Shown here piece by piece: positions 20,421 to 28,672 of a stretch of DNA of 32,511 nucleotides (positions within the stretch are counted from its first letter, which is position 1; every line of letters begins with the position of its first letter). The notes below the pieces were generated by a model. That model did not search any database, was not told the DNA's origin, and was given only the letters and a program-made list of their open reading frames with translations. Location: contig JADGOT010000081.1 of assembly GCA_017882805.1 (NCBI GenBank), positions 1-32,511 of the forward strand, read 5' to 3'. A program made the translations under genes and the position numbers. This DNA comes from Glaciihabitans sp. (GTDB taxonomy: Bacteria > Actinomycetota > Actinomycetes > Actinomycetales > Microbacteriaceae).

Positions 20421-21146
20421 CTACTGCAGTTTCGACAACGCGGACCGAATGAGACTCCCGCGAACGACTTCGAGCTGACCGGCAATCTCCTTTGCGAGTT
20501 CCGCAGCCTTGGCTCGAGACGAGGCATCCCGACGACGGGCGACGGGAATGAGGGCACTCTCGATTAGGCCGAGTTCGCGCTCCGCCGCCGCCCGGAACCC
20601 GCGCAGATGCCTCGGTTCGATCCCCGAACGCTGGAGTTCAACCAGGGCGCGCAGCACAGAGAGCGCTTCGTCGCCAAAGTACTCGGCCGGTAGGAGCAGG
20701 GATGCCGAGATCGCGTCGTTGAAGAGCATGGCCGTCGAACCGGCCTCCCGAAGGAGCTCGTCTTTCGTGTAGCGCCGATCAGTCGACAGAATCGACGGCG
20801 CTTGGGTTGCACCGCCAGGCAGAGTCGGCGTGCGGCCGGCATCCAACTCGTCCAGAAAGCCGCGGATGACCTTGAGCGGAACGTAGTGGTCGCGCTGCAT
20901 GGTCAGAACGAAGCGCAGGCGCTCGAGGTCGGTCGGCGAGAACTTGCGATAGCCCGAGTCCGTGCGCGCGGGGGTGATCAGGTGACGCTCCTCGAGAAAC
21001 CGGAGCTTCGACGGCGACAGGTCGGGGAACTCGGGGCTCAACCTCGCGAGCACCTGCCCGATGCTCAGCAGGCTCTGCTGCGGCGCACGCACGCCACCGG
21101 TCGTCCTCGGCGTCGCGGGCTTCTGAACAGCGGATTCGCGCGCCAC
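20421..21146 (-). CDS. ftsR: MerR family regulator FtsR (Rv1828-like)
   Basis: LLSIGQVLARLSPEFPDLSPSKLRFLEERHLITPARTDSGYRKFSPTDLERLRFVLTMQRDHYVPLKVIRGFLDELDAG; GTG start overlaps the FHA gene stop by 1 nt. Confidence 0.85.
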   Translation of the reverse strand: MARESAVQKPATPRTTGGVRAPQQSLLSIGQVLARLSPEFPDLSPSKLRFLEERHLITPARTDSGYRKFSPTDLERLRFVLTMQRDHYVPLKVIRGFLDELDAGRTPTLPGGATQAPSILSTDRRYTKDELLREAGSTAMLFNDAISASLLLPAEYFGDEALSVLRALVELQRSGIEPRHLRGFRAAAERELGLIESALIPVARRRDASSRAKAAELAKEIAGQLEVVRGSLIRSALSKLQ

Positions 21147-21652
21147 TAGTTGCCGGCCACGTGAGCGAGGTCGACACGAGACGCGTAGAAGGTGAGTCTG
21201 AACTTACCAACCTGCACTTCGGCACCATCGGACAGGCCGATCGTGCCGGAAATGCGATTGCTATCGAGGTAAGTACCGTTCAGTGAACCAAGGTCTTTGA
21301 CCTCAAAACTTGTGCCGTTGCGCAGGAACTCGGCATGCCTGCGGGACACCGTGACGTCGTCGAGAAAAATGTCTGCCTCGGGGTGACGCCCCACGGTGGT
21401 CAGGTCGGCGTCGAGCAGAAAGCGCGCACCGATATTTGGTCCGCGGCGAACGACCAGCAGAGCCGAGCCGGATGGGAGCGCACCAATCGCTTCCTGCTCT
21501 TCGGCGGTTACGTCGCCGTCGAGCGCAGCGAGTTGAGCGGCAAACCCGCCCGTGAAAGTCATCGTGACGTCGGTCTGCGACGCGTCTGCGGAATCCGCAG
21601 CCGGTGATTCGGCGGGCTGGTCGGGTTCCCCGACCCCACGGGAATCAACCAT
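21146..21652 (-). CDS. FHA domain protein, GarA/OdhI-like
   Basis: ALPSGSALLVVRRGPNIGARFLLDADLTTVGRHPEADIFLDDVTVSRRHAEFLRNGTSFEVKDLGSLNGTYLDSNRI; start at MVDSRGVG. Confidence 0.9.
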   Translation of the reverse strand: MVDSRGVGEPDQPAESPAADSADASQTDVTMTFTGGFAAQLAALDGDVTAEEQEAIGALPSGSALLVVRRGPNIGARFLLDADLTTVGRHPEADIFLDDVTVSRRHAEFLRNGTSFEVKDLGSLNGTYLDSNRISGTIGLSDGAEVQVGKFRLTFYASRVDLAHVAGN

Positions 21653-21665
21653 CGTGGACCTCCAT

Positions 21666-22283
21666 TCAGCCACCCAGCGTATCTGATGCTGCGGCCGACG
21701 CGCCCAGCGGAAGTCGAACAACTCGGATGGTTTCCAGAAGATAGACGATCCCCGCCCACCAGTACAAGAAGCCACCCCACAGGACGAAGGCCCAGCCCAC
21801 CGGATTTGTGATCCAGGCGACCTCGTGGAAGGCCAACCCGATCATCAGGATGGGCAGAGCGAAGAGCAACGAGAACGTACCCATCTTGCCGAGGTGGTGC
21901 ACAGGAAGCGGTCCGTAGCCGTGGTTCGCGAGGATGATTCCGAGGATGATCAGCATGAAGTCGCGCCCGACAATGATGATCACGAGCCAGAGCGGGATGA
22001 TGTCGCGAACGCATAGTCCGACGAGCGCGGCGATGATGAACAGACGGTCCGCGGCGGGATCGAGCAACTGCCCCAGTCGCGTTATCACCTGGAATTTTCT
22101 CGCGATCGTGCCGTCCAGGTAGTCGGTGACACCAGAAACCGCGAGCACGATCAGGGCGGCAAAGTCCGCACCGACAATGATGAAGACCAGAAACACCGGC
22201 ACGAGACCCAGCCGTATGAGGCTGAGGAGGTTCGGGATGGTCAGGATTCGGGAACTGACCTGGATGCGGTCTGTTCCTGCCAT
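21666..22283 (-). CDS. CDP-alcohol phosphatidyltransferase family protein (PgsA-like)
   Basis: DYLDGTIARKFQVITRLGQLLDPAADR (DGx2ARx8Gx3Dx3D), multiple TMs. Confidence 0.9.
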   Translation of the reverse strand: MAGTDRIQVSSRILTIPNLLSLIRLGLVPVFLVFIIVGADFAALIVLAVSGVTDYLDGTIARKFQVITRLGQLLDPAADRLFIIAALVGLCVRDIIPLWLVIIIVGRDFMLIILGIILANHGYGPLPVHHLGKMGTFSLLFALPILMIGLAFHEVAWITNPVGWAFVLWGGFLYWWAGIVYLLETIRVVRLPLGASAAASDTLGG

Positions 22284-22327
22284 GCCCCCGAGTCTATCCA
22301 GTGAAGGCACAGCAGTAAGCTGCCGAG

Positions 22328-23152
22328 GTGAATCCTCTTTTCGTTGCGCTTTACACGACCGCCGGCGTCTGCCTGTTCGTCTGGATCGCATCGCTCATCA
22401 CCCACGATCACTCGTGGGTCGATCGCATCTGGTCGATCATCCCGGTGGCGTACGTCTGGATTTTCGCGGGGGCAGCCGGGCTCGGGAATGCACGGCTCGA
22501 CGTCATGGCGGCTCTCGTTACGGTCTGGGGAGCTCGACTCACGTTTAACTTCGCGCGCAAGGGCGGCTACAGCGGCGTCGAGGACTATCGCTGGCCGATT
22601 TTGCGCGGTCGAATGTCACGCTGGCAGTTCGAGATCTTCAACTTCTTCTTCATCGTGATCTGGCAGAACATCATCCTGCTGCTCATCGCGCTGCCCGCTT
22701 ACACCGCGTACGAGCACCGCTCGACGCCATTCGGAAACTGGGATGTGGTGATCGCCGTGTTCTTCCTCGGCTTCACGATTGCCGAAACCGTTGCCGATCA
22801 GCAGCAGTGGAAATTCCAAAACTGGAAGAAGGCCGAGAAGGATGCGGGCCGTGAGCCGAGCCCTCGTTTTCTACAGACCGGGCTGTGGCGGTTCAGCCGG
22901 CACCCGAACTTTTTCTTCGAGCAGGCTCAGTGGTGGACCCTGTTCTCTTTCGGCGTAGTGGCTGCGGGGTCACTCTGGCAATGGACCGTGGCCGGCGCTT
23001 TCCTGCTGACCACGCTCTTCATCGGCTCGACGATCTTCACCGAGAGCATCACGAAGTCGAGGTATCCGGAGTATGCGGAATACCAAGCACGCGTCTCGCC
23101 AATCATTCCGTTTCCGTCGCGTCACGCTGAATCCGCGGCGACCGCGAGCTAA
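22328..23152 (+). CDS. DUF1295 (steroid 5-alpha-reductase-like) membrane protein
   Basis: TVWGARLTFNFARKGGYSGVEDYRWPILR and LWRFSRHPNFFFEQAQWW. Confidence 0.9.
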   Translation: MNPLFVALYTTAGVCLFVWIASLITHDHSWVDRIWSIIPVAYVWIFAGAAGLGNARLDVMAALVTVWGARLTFNFARKGGYSGVEDYRWPILRGRMSRWQFEIFNFFFIVIWQNIILLLIALPAYTAYEHRSTPFGNWDVVIAVFFLGFTIAETVADQQQWKFQNWKKAEKDAGREPSPRFLQTGLWRFSRHPNFFFEQAQWWTLFSFGVVAAGSLWQWTVAGAFLLTTLFIGSTIFTESITKSRYPEYAEYQARVSPIIPFPSRHAESAATAS

Positions 23153-23161
23153 CTTATTGAG

Positions 23162-23620
23162 ATGTCCTGCATCCGGTTTAACACCCCAGCGCAACGCCGC
23201 GCGATGCGGGATGCTGCGCCCAGCATGCTGACCTCCGAGGAGGCGCGGGTGCTCGCGGCAACCCAACATCCCGCGCCGCCGGTCACCGATTCGAAAATTG
23301 CACGGCTGCGAATTCTCGCGGCAGACGCGAATTCGAAGATTCGCGAGAGTGCAGCGAGCAGCTATCACGCGCCCGAGGACTTGATGGCTCAGTTGGCGGC
23401 AGATCCGGATGCCGGCGTGCGCGGATGCGTTGCACGCAACGAGTCGACGCCGTGTGACATTCTTCGTTCGCTTGTCGACGACGAGTCGGAGATGGTGCGC
23501 GGCTGGCTCGCCGTTAACTTCTACGTTCCGGCGGATGTGATGGAGCGCCTCGCGGATGACCCGAGCGAGACGGTGCGCAGCCTCGTTCGCTGGAAATCCG
23601 AACTCGCCACTGCGGGCTGA
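23162..23620 (+). CDS. Leucine-rich-repeat-variant (LRV) type protein
   Basis: Repeats: LAADANSKIRESAASSYHAPEDLMAQ / LAADPDAGVRGCVARNESTPCDILRS / LVDDESEMVRGWLAVNFYVPADVMER / LADDPSETVRSLVRWK. Confidence 0.75.
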   Translation: MSCIRFNTPAQRRAMRDAAPSMLTSEEARVLAATQHPAPPVTDSKIARLRILAADANSKIRESAASSYHAPEDLMAQLAADPDAGVRGCVARNESTPCDILRSLVDDESEMVRGWLAVNFYVPADVMERLADDPSETVRSLVRWKSELATAG

Positions 23621-24009
23621 TGGCTGAGCCCGCGACGTCGGCCCGCGTCGACAGCTGGATTTGGGCAGTGCGCCTAGTTAAGACGCGTTCGCTGGCCACG
23701 GCGGCGTGCCGTGCTGGGCACGTGCGCGTGAATGGTGAGCGAGCCAAGGCCGCGCAACCCGTGCACGTGGGCGATGAGATCCGCTACCGCGAAGCGGGCT
23801 TCGACAAGATTGTCACCGTCGGCGCAATCCTCGTGAAGCGCGTGAGTGCTCCCGTGGCAGCGGCCAGCTACACGGACCTCACTCCCCCGCCACCGCCACG
23901 CGAGGAGGTGGCTCTCGCCCCGATGCGTGACCGAGGCGCCGGCCGGCCAACGAAGCGCGAGCGCCGCGAACTAGAGAAGCTGCGCGACCGTGATGAGCCA
24001 TTTACCTAA
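23620..24009 (+). CDS. S4 domain RNA-binding protein (Hsp15-like)
   Basis: SARVDSWIWAVRLVKTRSLATAACRAGHVRVNGERAKAAQPVHVGDEIRY; ATGA overlap with the LRV gene. Confidence 0.9.
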   Translation: MAEPATSARVDSWIWAVRLVKTRSLATAACRAGHVRVNGERAKAAQPVHVGDEIRYREAGFDKIVTVGAILVKRVSAPVAAASYTDLTPPPPPREEVALAPMRDRGAGRPTKRERRELEKLRDRDEPFT

Positions 24010-24091
24010 TTCAGGAACCTATGTGACTGAAGTGGTGGATGGGGGTTCAATGCCGCTCATACGTCTCTTCAGCCACACAATTTCCTGAATA
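24006..24091. repeat. Palindromic intergenic element copy B
   Basis: 24-nt arms ATTCAGGAACCTATGTGACTGAAG (24009-24032) and CTTCAGCCACACAATTTCCTGAAT (24067-24090), 20/24 complementary; termini as in copy A; between convergent S4 and MFS genes. Confidence 0.7.
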
Positions 24092-24097
24092 ACGTAG

Positions 24098-25522
24098 TTA
24101 CTCGCCTGCGAGGGTGACCTCGCGGATGGGCGTGTTCTTGTCTTGTACGAGGAACAGCGACAGGATGCCTGCGATCACGGCGAGCCCGATGAGTCCGCCG
24201 CCGACCCAGTGGAAGCGGTCGACCGTCTGGGTCAGCGTGAGCCCCGCAGCGCCGACGATCGAGCCAAGGATGCTTACGCCGATCGAACCTCCGAGGCGCT
24301 GGGTGATGTTGAACAGGGTGTTGCCATCCGGCAGTTCGCTTTCGGGCAGCGGCGCCAGCATCGCAACCAGAAGCGGCGCCGTCACGAAGCCAATCGCAAT
24401 CGCCCGTCCGGACAGGATGAGCGCCGTCACCCACAGCGGCGTGTCCCGCTCGAGGAACAGCAGGAAAACACTTGACACCGCGAGGATCGCGAAGCCGAGG
24501 ATCACCATGACCTTGAGCGGAATGCGCCCCGTGAGCTTTTGCCCGACAAACGTACCGATGCCCATGATGATGCCCTGCGGCAGCAGTGCGATCCCGGTCG
24601 CGAGAGCGCTGTGCCCCTGCACCGACTGAGTGAAAATCGGTAGCAGGAAGACGGTGCCGAACGTCACGACCGAGCACAGTACCTGCAGCACGAGGGCGAT
24701 CGCCGAGTTGCGGTGCCGAACCATCCCGAGATTGACGGCGGGATGCGCACTCCGAAGCGCCCAGAACGTGTAGACCACCAGAAGCACCAGTCCGCCGGCA
24801 AGCGGCCCCCAGCAGATCGGCTTGTCCCAGCCCTGGGTCGTCCCCTGGGTTGCTCCGTACAGCGCCGCAGTGAGTCCGATCCCCAGCAACAGGAATCCGA
24901 TCGGATCGAACTTCGTCGCGGGATTCGGCCCGGGTGCGATATGCCGTGGCACTCGCAGCATTAGCAGTAGCCCGACAATGCCAATGGGCACGTTGATGAG
25001 GAAGATCCAGCGCCAGTGGGTGACGTCATTGCCGCTCAGGATGAGCCCGCCGACCGTGGGGCCGAGCGCGGGAGCGAGGAAAAGAGTCAGCGCCGCCGAG
25101 ACGGGGATCTTGCCGCCACCGATTCCGCTCTTGCCGAGCAGGATGCTAATCGCCAGCGGAACCAGCGGTGCGCCAACGAACCCCTGGACCGCCCGGAATC
25201 CGATGAGCCAGCCCACATCCCCGGCAAAAGCGCACGCGGCCGATGCCAACACAAACAGAATCATGCTCACCGTGTAAACCCGCAGAACACCGAACCTCTT
25301 CGCAAGGTATGCGGTCGCGGCAAGCGAGACGCCCAGCGCGAGCAGATACCCGCTGACAACCCACTGAATGCTCGACAGGTCGGTGACCTTCAGGTCTCGT
25401 GCGATCGAGGGTACCGCCACGTTGACGATGCTCGAGTCGATCATGCTCAGCAACGGGCCAACGAGCAGTGCGTAACGGGCTATTGCGCCGAGCGGCGCAT
25501 CCTCGACGACCATGACATCCAT
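24098..25522 (-). CDS. MFS transporter, DHA2 (14-TM drug:H+ antiporter) family
   Basis: LLSMIDSSIVNVAVPSIARDLKVTDLSSIQWVVSGYLLALGVSLAATAYLAKRFG...; LTLFLAPALGPTVGGLI motif C-like. Confidence 0.9.
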   Translation of the reverse strand: MDVMVVEDAPLGAIARYALLVGPLLSMIDSSIVNVAVPSIARDLKVTDLSSIQWVVSGYLLALGVSLAATAYLAKRFGVLRVYTVSMILFVLASAACAFAGDVGWLIGFRAVQGFVGAPLVPLAISILLGKSGIGGGKIPVSAALTLFLAPALGPTVGGLILSGNDVTHWRWIFLINVPIGIVGLLLMLRVPRHIAPGPNPATKFDPIGFLLLGIGLTAALYGATQGTTQGWDKPICWGPLAGGLVLLVVYTFWALRSAHPAVNLGMVRHRNSAIALVLQVLCSVVTFGTVFLLPIFTQSVQGHSALATGIALLPQGIIMGIGTFVGQKLTGRIPLKVMVILGFAILAVSSVFLLFLERDTPLWVTALILSGRAIAIGFVTAPLLVAMLAPLPESELPDGNTLFNITQRLGGSIGVSILGSIVGAAGLTLTQTVDRFHWVGGGLIGLAVIAGILSLFLVQDKNTPIREVTLAGE

Positions 25523-25594
25523 TCTGTCCTAGGCCACGGGGGCATCTCGCCACGCCTATTTGACTCTCGACTGCTGCCGGGAGACGCTGAGCGT

Positions 25595-26254
25595 GTGGCC
25601 AAACACAATTCCTCACCGGCACCGCGGATCAGCCTCAACGCGCCGGTCGGCCTCACTGAGGGCGACGTGCAGACCCTGGAGCCGCACGAGAGCCGCGAGG
25701 GCGAGCGATTCGACGGGGGTGATCTCACCGACGTTGACCTGAGCGGCGCCGCCTTTCTCGAGTGTGACCTCGATGGCGTGACCTTGACCGACACCGGGCT
25801 TCGAGGTGCTCGGTTCGTTGACAGCCAGATCACATCCCCGTTTGCCACCTCCCTTGTCGCTGCACGATCGATCTGGCGTCGCGTTCGCGTGGAGAACGCC
25901 CGCTGGGGGTCCGCGGAACTGTTCGACGCCGAGTTCGAGTCCGTCATCCTGTCCGGTGGCAAGATCGACTTTCTGAACTTCCGTGGTGCGAAACTTACCG
26001 ATGTTCTGATTGAGAATGCGCAGATCACCGAGCTCGATCTGGCGAGTTTCATCGGCACGCGCGTCGCGATCCGCAACTGCCGCATCGACACGATCGACTT
26101 CACCCGGGCAACCTGCCTCGACGTCGACCTGCGCGAGACGACGTTCGTAAGGGTGCTCGGCATCCAGGGCATGCGGGGCACCATCCTGGGTCAGGAACAG
26201 CTCGCCGACTTCGCGCCGATCATGGCCAGTCAGCTGGGCATCCGCGTCGAATAG
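25595..26254 (+). CDS. Pentapeptide repeat-containing protein
   Basis: FDGGDLTDVDLSGAAFLECDLDGVTLTDTGLRGARFV...DFLNFRGAKLTDVLIENAQITELDLASF; start GTG 25595 chosen, because the upstream part of the 25016 ORF is antisense to the MFS gene. Confidence 0.8.
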   Translation: MAKHNSSPAPRISLNAPVGLTEGDVQTLEPHESREGERFDGGDLTDVDLSGAAFLECDLDGVTLTDTGLRGARFVDSQITSPFATSLVAARSIWRRVRVENARWGSAELFDAEFESVILSGGKIDFLNFRGAKLTDVLIENAQITELDLASFIGTRVAIRNCRIDTIDFTRATCLDVDLRETTFVRVLGIQGMRGTILGQEQLADFAPIMASQLGIRVE

Positions 26255-26262
26255 CCGGAACT

Positions 26263-27102
26263 CTAGTTGCGGCGCTGCCTCAGGTGTTCCTGGGTGAGCG
26301 CATCCATCTCGGCGTCACTCAGGTCGTCGTAGGACTTCGCTTCCTTTCGATCGACCCGCGACCAGCGCACAAACAGGATGATCAGCACGGGCACGTCCGC
26401 GAGCTCCGCAATGAACCAGAGCAGGTCGCCGGATAGCTGCTGGTCCCGCAGCGGATTCGGATACCAGGCCGGACGCGCGCCCGCGACAGTTCCGAGTCCG
26501 TCGAGCACGGTGCCGCTGAGACGAATCAGGATGCCCGGGATCGCGTCGATGATGAGCGCAACGAAGGCCAGCAGAAACTCGACGGTCACGAAGAAAGCCG
26601 TGCGTCGCGTCGAGTATTCGATCAACGGCAGCACCAGGAGCAGCCCGATCAGGGGTATCAGAACCGTCACTCCGGCCTGACCGACGGCGCTCAATCGAAG
26701 CGCTCCCGCAAGCGGCGTGAGGAACACGGCGAAAATCAGCACTGTCACGAACGGCTCGACTACGGCGTTGCCGAGAAACTTGATCACGCGGGATGACAGG
26801 AAGGCGTCGAGCCGCGCGACCCCGCCTTGCCCCAGCGCCCTGCGGGCCAGCATGACCGGGCGACCGAGCGCGAGCAGCGCCGGCGACACAAAGAGCAGCA
26901 GCGCCGTGCGAGTACTGAATGCCCAGCGCAGGTCGGAGCTGTGGACCCCAAGGAAGCCGAGGGTGACGACCAGGAACGACCCGATTCCGAGGAGGTAGAA
27001 AGCCGCGATCAACCAGGCCGACCAGCGTTCACCCTTTTTGCGAACGACAACGACGCCCGCGCCGTACACGACCGCGAGCAGAACGGCGACGACGCAGGCC
27101 AC
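26263..27102 (-). CDS. CtaG-like (COG3336-type) cytochrome c oxidase assembly family membrane protein
   Basis: LLLFVSPALLALGRPVMLARRAL, PNPLRDQQLSGDLLWFIAELADVPVLIILFVRW; GTG start at 27102, but homology appears to extend upstream (see findings). Confidence 0.75.
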   Translation of the reverse strand: MACVVAVLLAVVYGAGVVVVRKKGERWSAWLIAAFYLLGIGSFLVVTLGFLGVHSSDLRWAFSTRTALLLFVSPALLALGRPVMLARRALGQGGVARLDAFLSSRVIKFLGNAVVEPFVTVLIFAVFLTPLAGALRLSAVGQAGVTVLIPLIGLLLVLPLIEYSTRRTAFFVTVEFLLAFVALIIDAIPGILIRLSGTVLDGLGTVAGARPAWYPNPLRDQQLSGDLLWFIAELADVPVLIILFVRWSRVDRKEAKSYDDLSDAEMDALTQEHLRQRRN

Positions 27103-27178
27103 CGGGTCAAGAAACCAGGTGCCGAGAATGACCGGAATCGATGGCGTTGGGGATCCTTCGTTCTAATTGCTAGCGATG

Positions 27179-28099
27179 TTACCTTCGCAGCCTGCTGCCG
27201 GACTCCGGGCGGGGCGGCAGCGGGAGGCCGAGACGGTCGCCGCTGACCCGCGTGAGAACGGATGACCAGGTGCGGAACGGCCGCCAGCCATCCATGATCG
27301 AGGCAATCTGATCCGGGGTAGCCTCGGCGCCCAGTCCGTAGAAGTGAGCGAGGTACGTCGGGAGCCGCGGTTCGACGCCCGTCATGGCGTCCACCGAGCC
27401 GGTTCCGCGAAGCAGGATGAGCGTGCCGTAGGTCGGGCCGATGCCGGGCAGCTTCATCAGGCGCTCCATGCCTTCCTCGGTCGGAACGCTGAGCAGCAGG
27501 TCAGCGTCGAGCTGACCATCGAGCGCGGCTCGGGCGACCGAGTGCAGTCGTTCGATCTTGACCGCTTCGAGACCCTGGACGTATTGCAGCTCGAGCAGCC
27601 GCTCCGGGGTGGGAAACGCAAACAGCCGGTGCGGACCCTCACCGTAAACACGACCGAGTTGTTCGGCAATCCGATTGCGCACGACGGTGCCCTGGGCACG
27701 CTGGCGACGCGCGCTAATGATCGACCACGCCGCAGCCTCGTACGGCGAGTGAAAGGAGACCGGGCGGAGCCCTAGATGCTCGCGCTGCATTGCGCCGAGA
27801 ACCGGGTCTGTCTCGCCGATCGCGGCCCACGCGGTGCCGCTCGCGTTGAGCGAGAGGATGCGACGAACCTGCTTCAGTACCACCTCGGTGTCGGCGTCGC
27901 TCTCGATGTCGCCGGTCAGATCGCCGTTGTCGTGCTGGTTGAGCGAGACGAATGCGTGGTTCCGGAAATCGTCTGCTACGAATGCAAGCTTCATCTGTGC
28001 ATCGGCGTAGGTGGGTCGACCGGTGTTGGGGCCGAAGCCGAAGTGGGACGCCGCCTCGAGTGAGAACGGGCCATCTGGGGTGATGGTGAACTGGGTCAT
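27179..28099 (-). CDS. HhH-GPD DNA-3-methyladenine glycosylase-like (AlkA/COG0122 type) protein
   Basis: MKLPGIGPTYGTLILLRGTGSVDAMTGVEPRL (HhH plus following loop), MDGWRPFRTWSSVL. Confidence 0.8.
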   Translation of the reverse strand: MTQFTITPDGPFSLEAASHFGFGPNTGRPTYADAQMKLAFVADDFRNHAFVSLNQHDNGDLTGDIESDADTEVVLKQVRRILSLNASGTAWAAIGETDPVLGAMQREHLGLRPVSFHSPYEAAAWSIISARRQRAQGTVVRNRIAEQLGRVYGEGPHRLFAFPTPERLLELQYVQGLEAVKIERLHSVARAALDGQLDADLLLSVPTEEGMERLMKLPGIGPTYGTLILLRGTGSVDAMTGVEPRLPTYLAHFYGLGAEATPDQIASIMDGWRPFRTWSSVLTRVSGDRLGLPLPPRPESGSRLRR

Positions 28100-28545
28100 G
28101 ATCTTCCTTCCGATTCTGTGCTGAGGATTTCGAGGGTTCGGCCGAGATCGGCCAATTGCGAGGCGGAGGCGGCCGAGAAGTAGATGTCGTTGAGTCGACG
28201 GGCCTCTGCGGATGCGGCGCGCGCGAGTTCCAGCCCTTCAGGGGTGAGTGCGACCGCCCGCGCGCGTGAGTCGCTTGGGTGCACAGTGCGCTGCAGGATG
28301 TCGCGACGCTCGAGCCCGCGAACGATCTGCGAGGCAGTGTTGGCATCCATGCCCAGACGTGTTGCAACTTCGGCTTGGCGCAGCGCCGGCCATTCGTGTC
28401 TGGCCTGCCGATACAGCGCCATCACGACGAGAAACTGCGGCACCGTAAGCGAGTGTGGCTTCAGGGCCGCGGTCGCCTCGGTGCGCCAGGTCTGCGCTGC
28501 GTGCAGCAGCAGATAGCCAAAGCCACCGCCGGCTGATTCCGCCAT
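28096..28545 (-). CDS. MarR family transcriptional regulator
   Basis: LTVPQFLVVMALYRQ...LRQAEVATRLGMDANTASQIVRGLERRDILQRTVHPSDSRARAVALTPEGLELA; ATGA overlap with the glycosylase gene; start at MAESAGG. Confidence 0.9.
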   Translation of the reverse strand: MAESAGGGFGYLLLHAAQTWRTEATAALKPHSLTVPQFLVVMALYRQARHEWPALRQAEVATRLGMDANTASQIVRGLERRDILQRTVHPSDSRARAVALTPEGLELARAASAEARRLNDIYFSAASASQLADLGRTLEILSTESEGRS

Positions 28546-28570
28546 CGTGCTCCCCTCAAGGTCTGAATTA

Positions 28571-28584
28571 GTACGTATACGTAC
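28571..28584. promoter_or_regulatory. Candidate MarR operator, perfect palindrome GTACGTATACGTAC
   Basis: 14-bp perfect palindrome in the divergent marR/ALDH intergenic region, 26 bp from the marR start. Confidence 0.6.
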
Positions 28585-28672
28585 CTTATAAACAGCCACC
28601 GACATTTCTTCGACCTGCACAGCGAGCGAGCAGTGTTTTGGGCGAGAATGAAGCACGATCAAAGGAGATCCC

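Noticed and set aside
25016-25594. N-terminal half of the 412-aa ORF ending in the pentapeptide gene
   Set aside because: Antisense to the MFS gene and low-information sequence; GTG 25595 is the sensible start.
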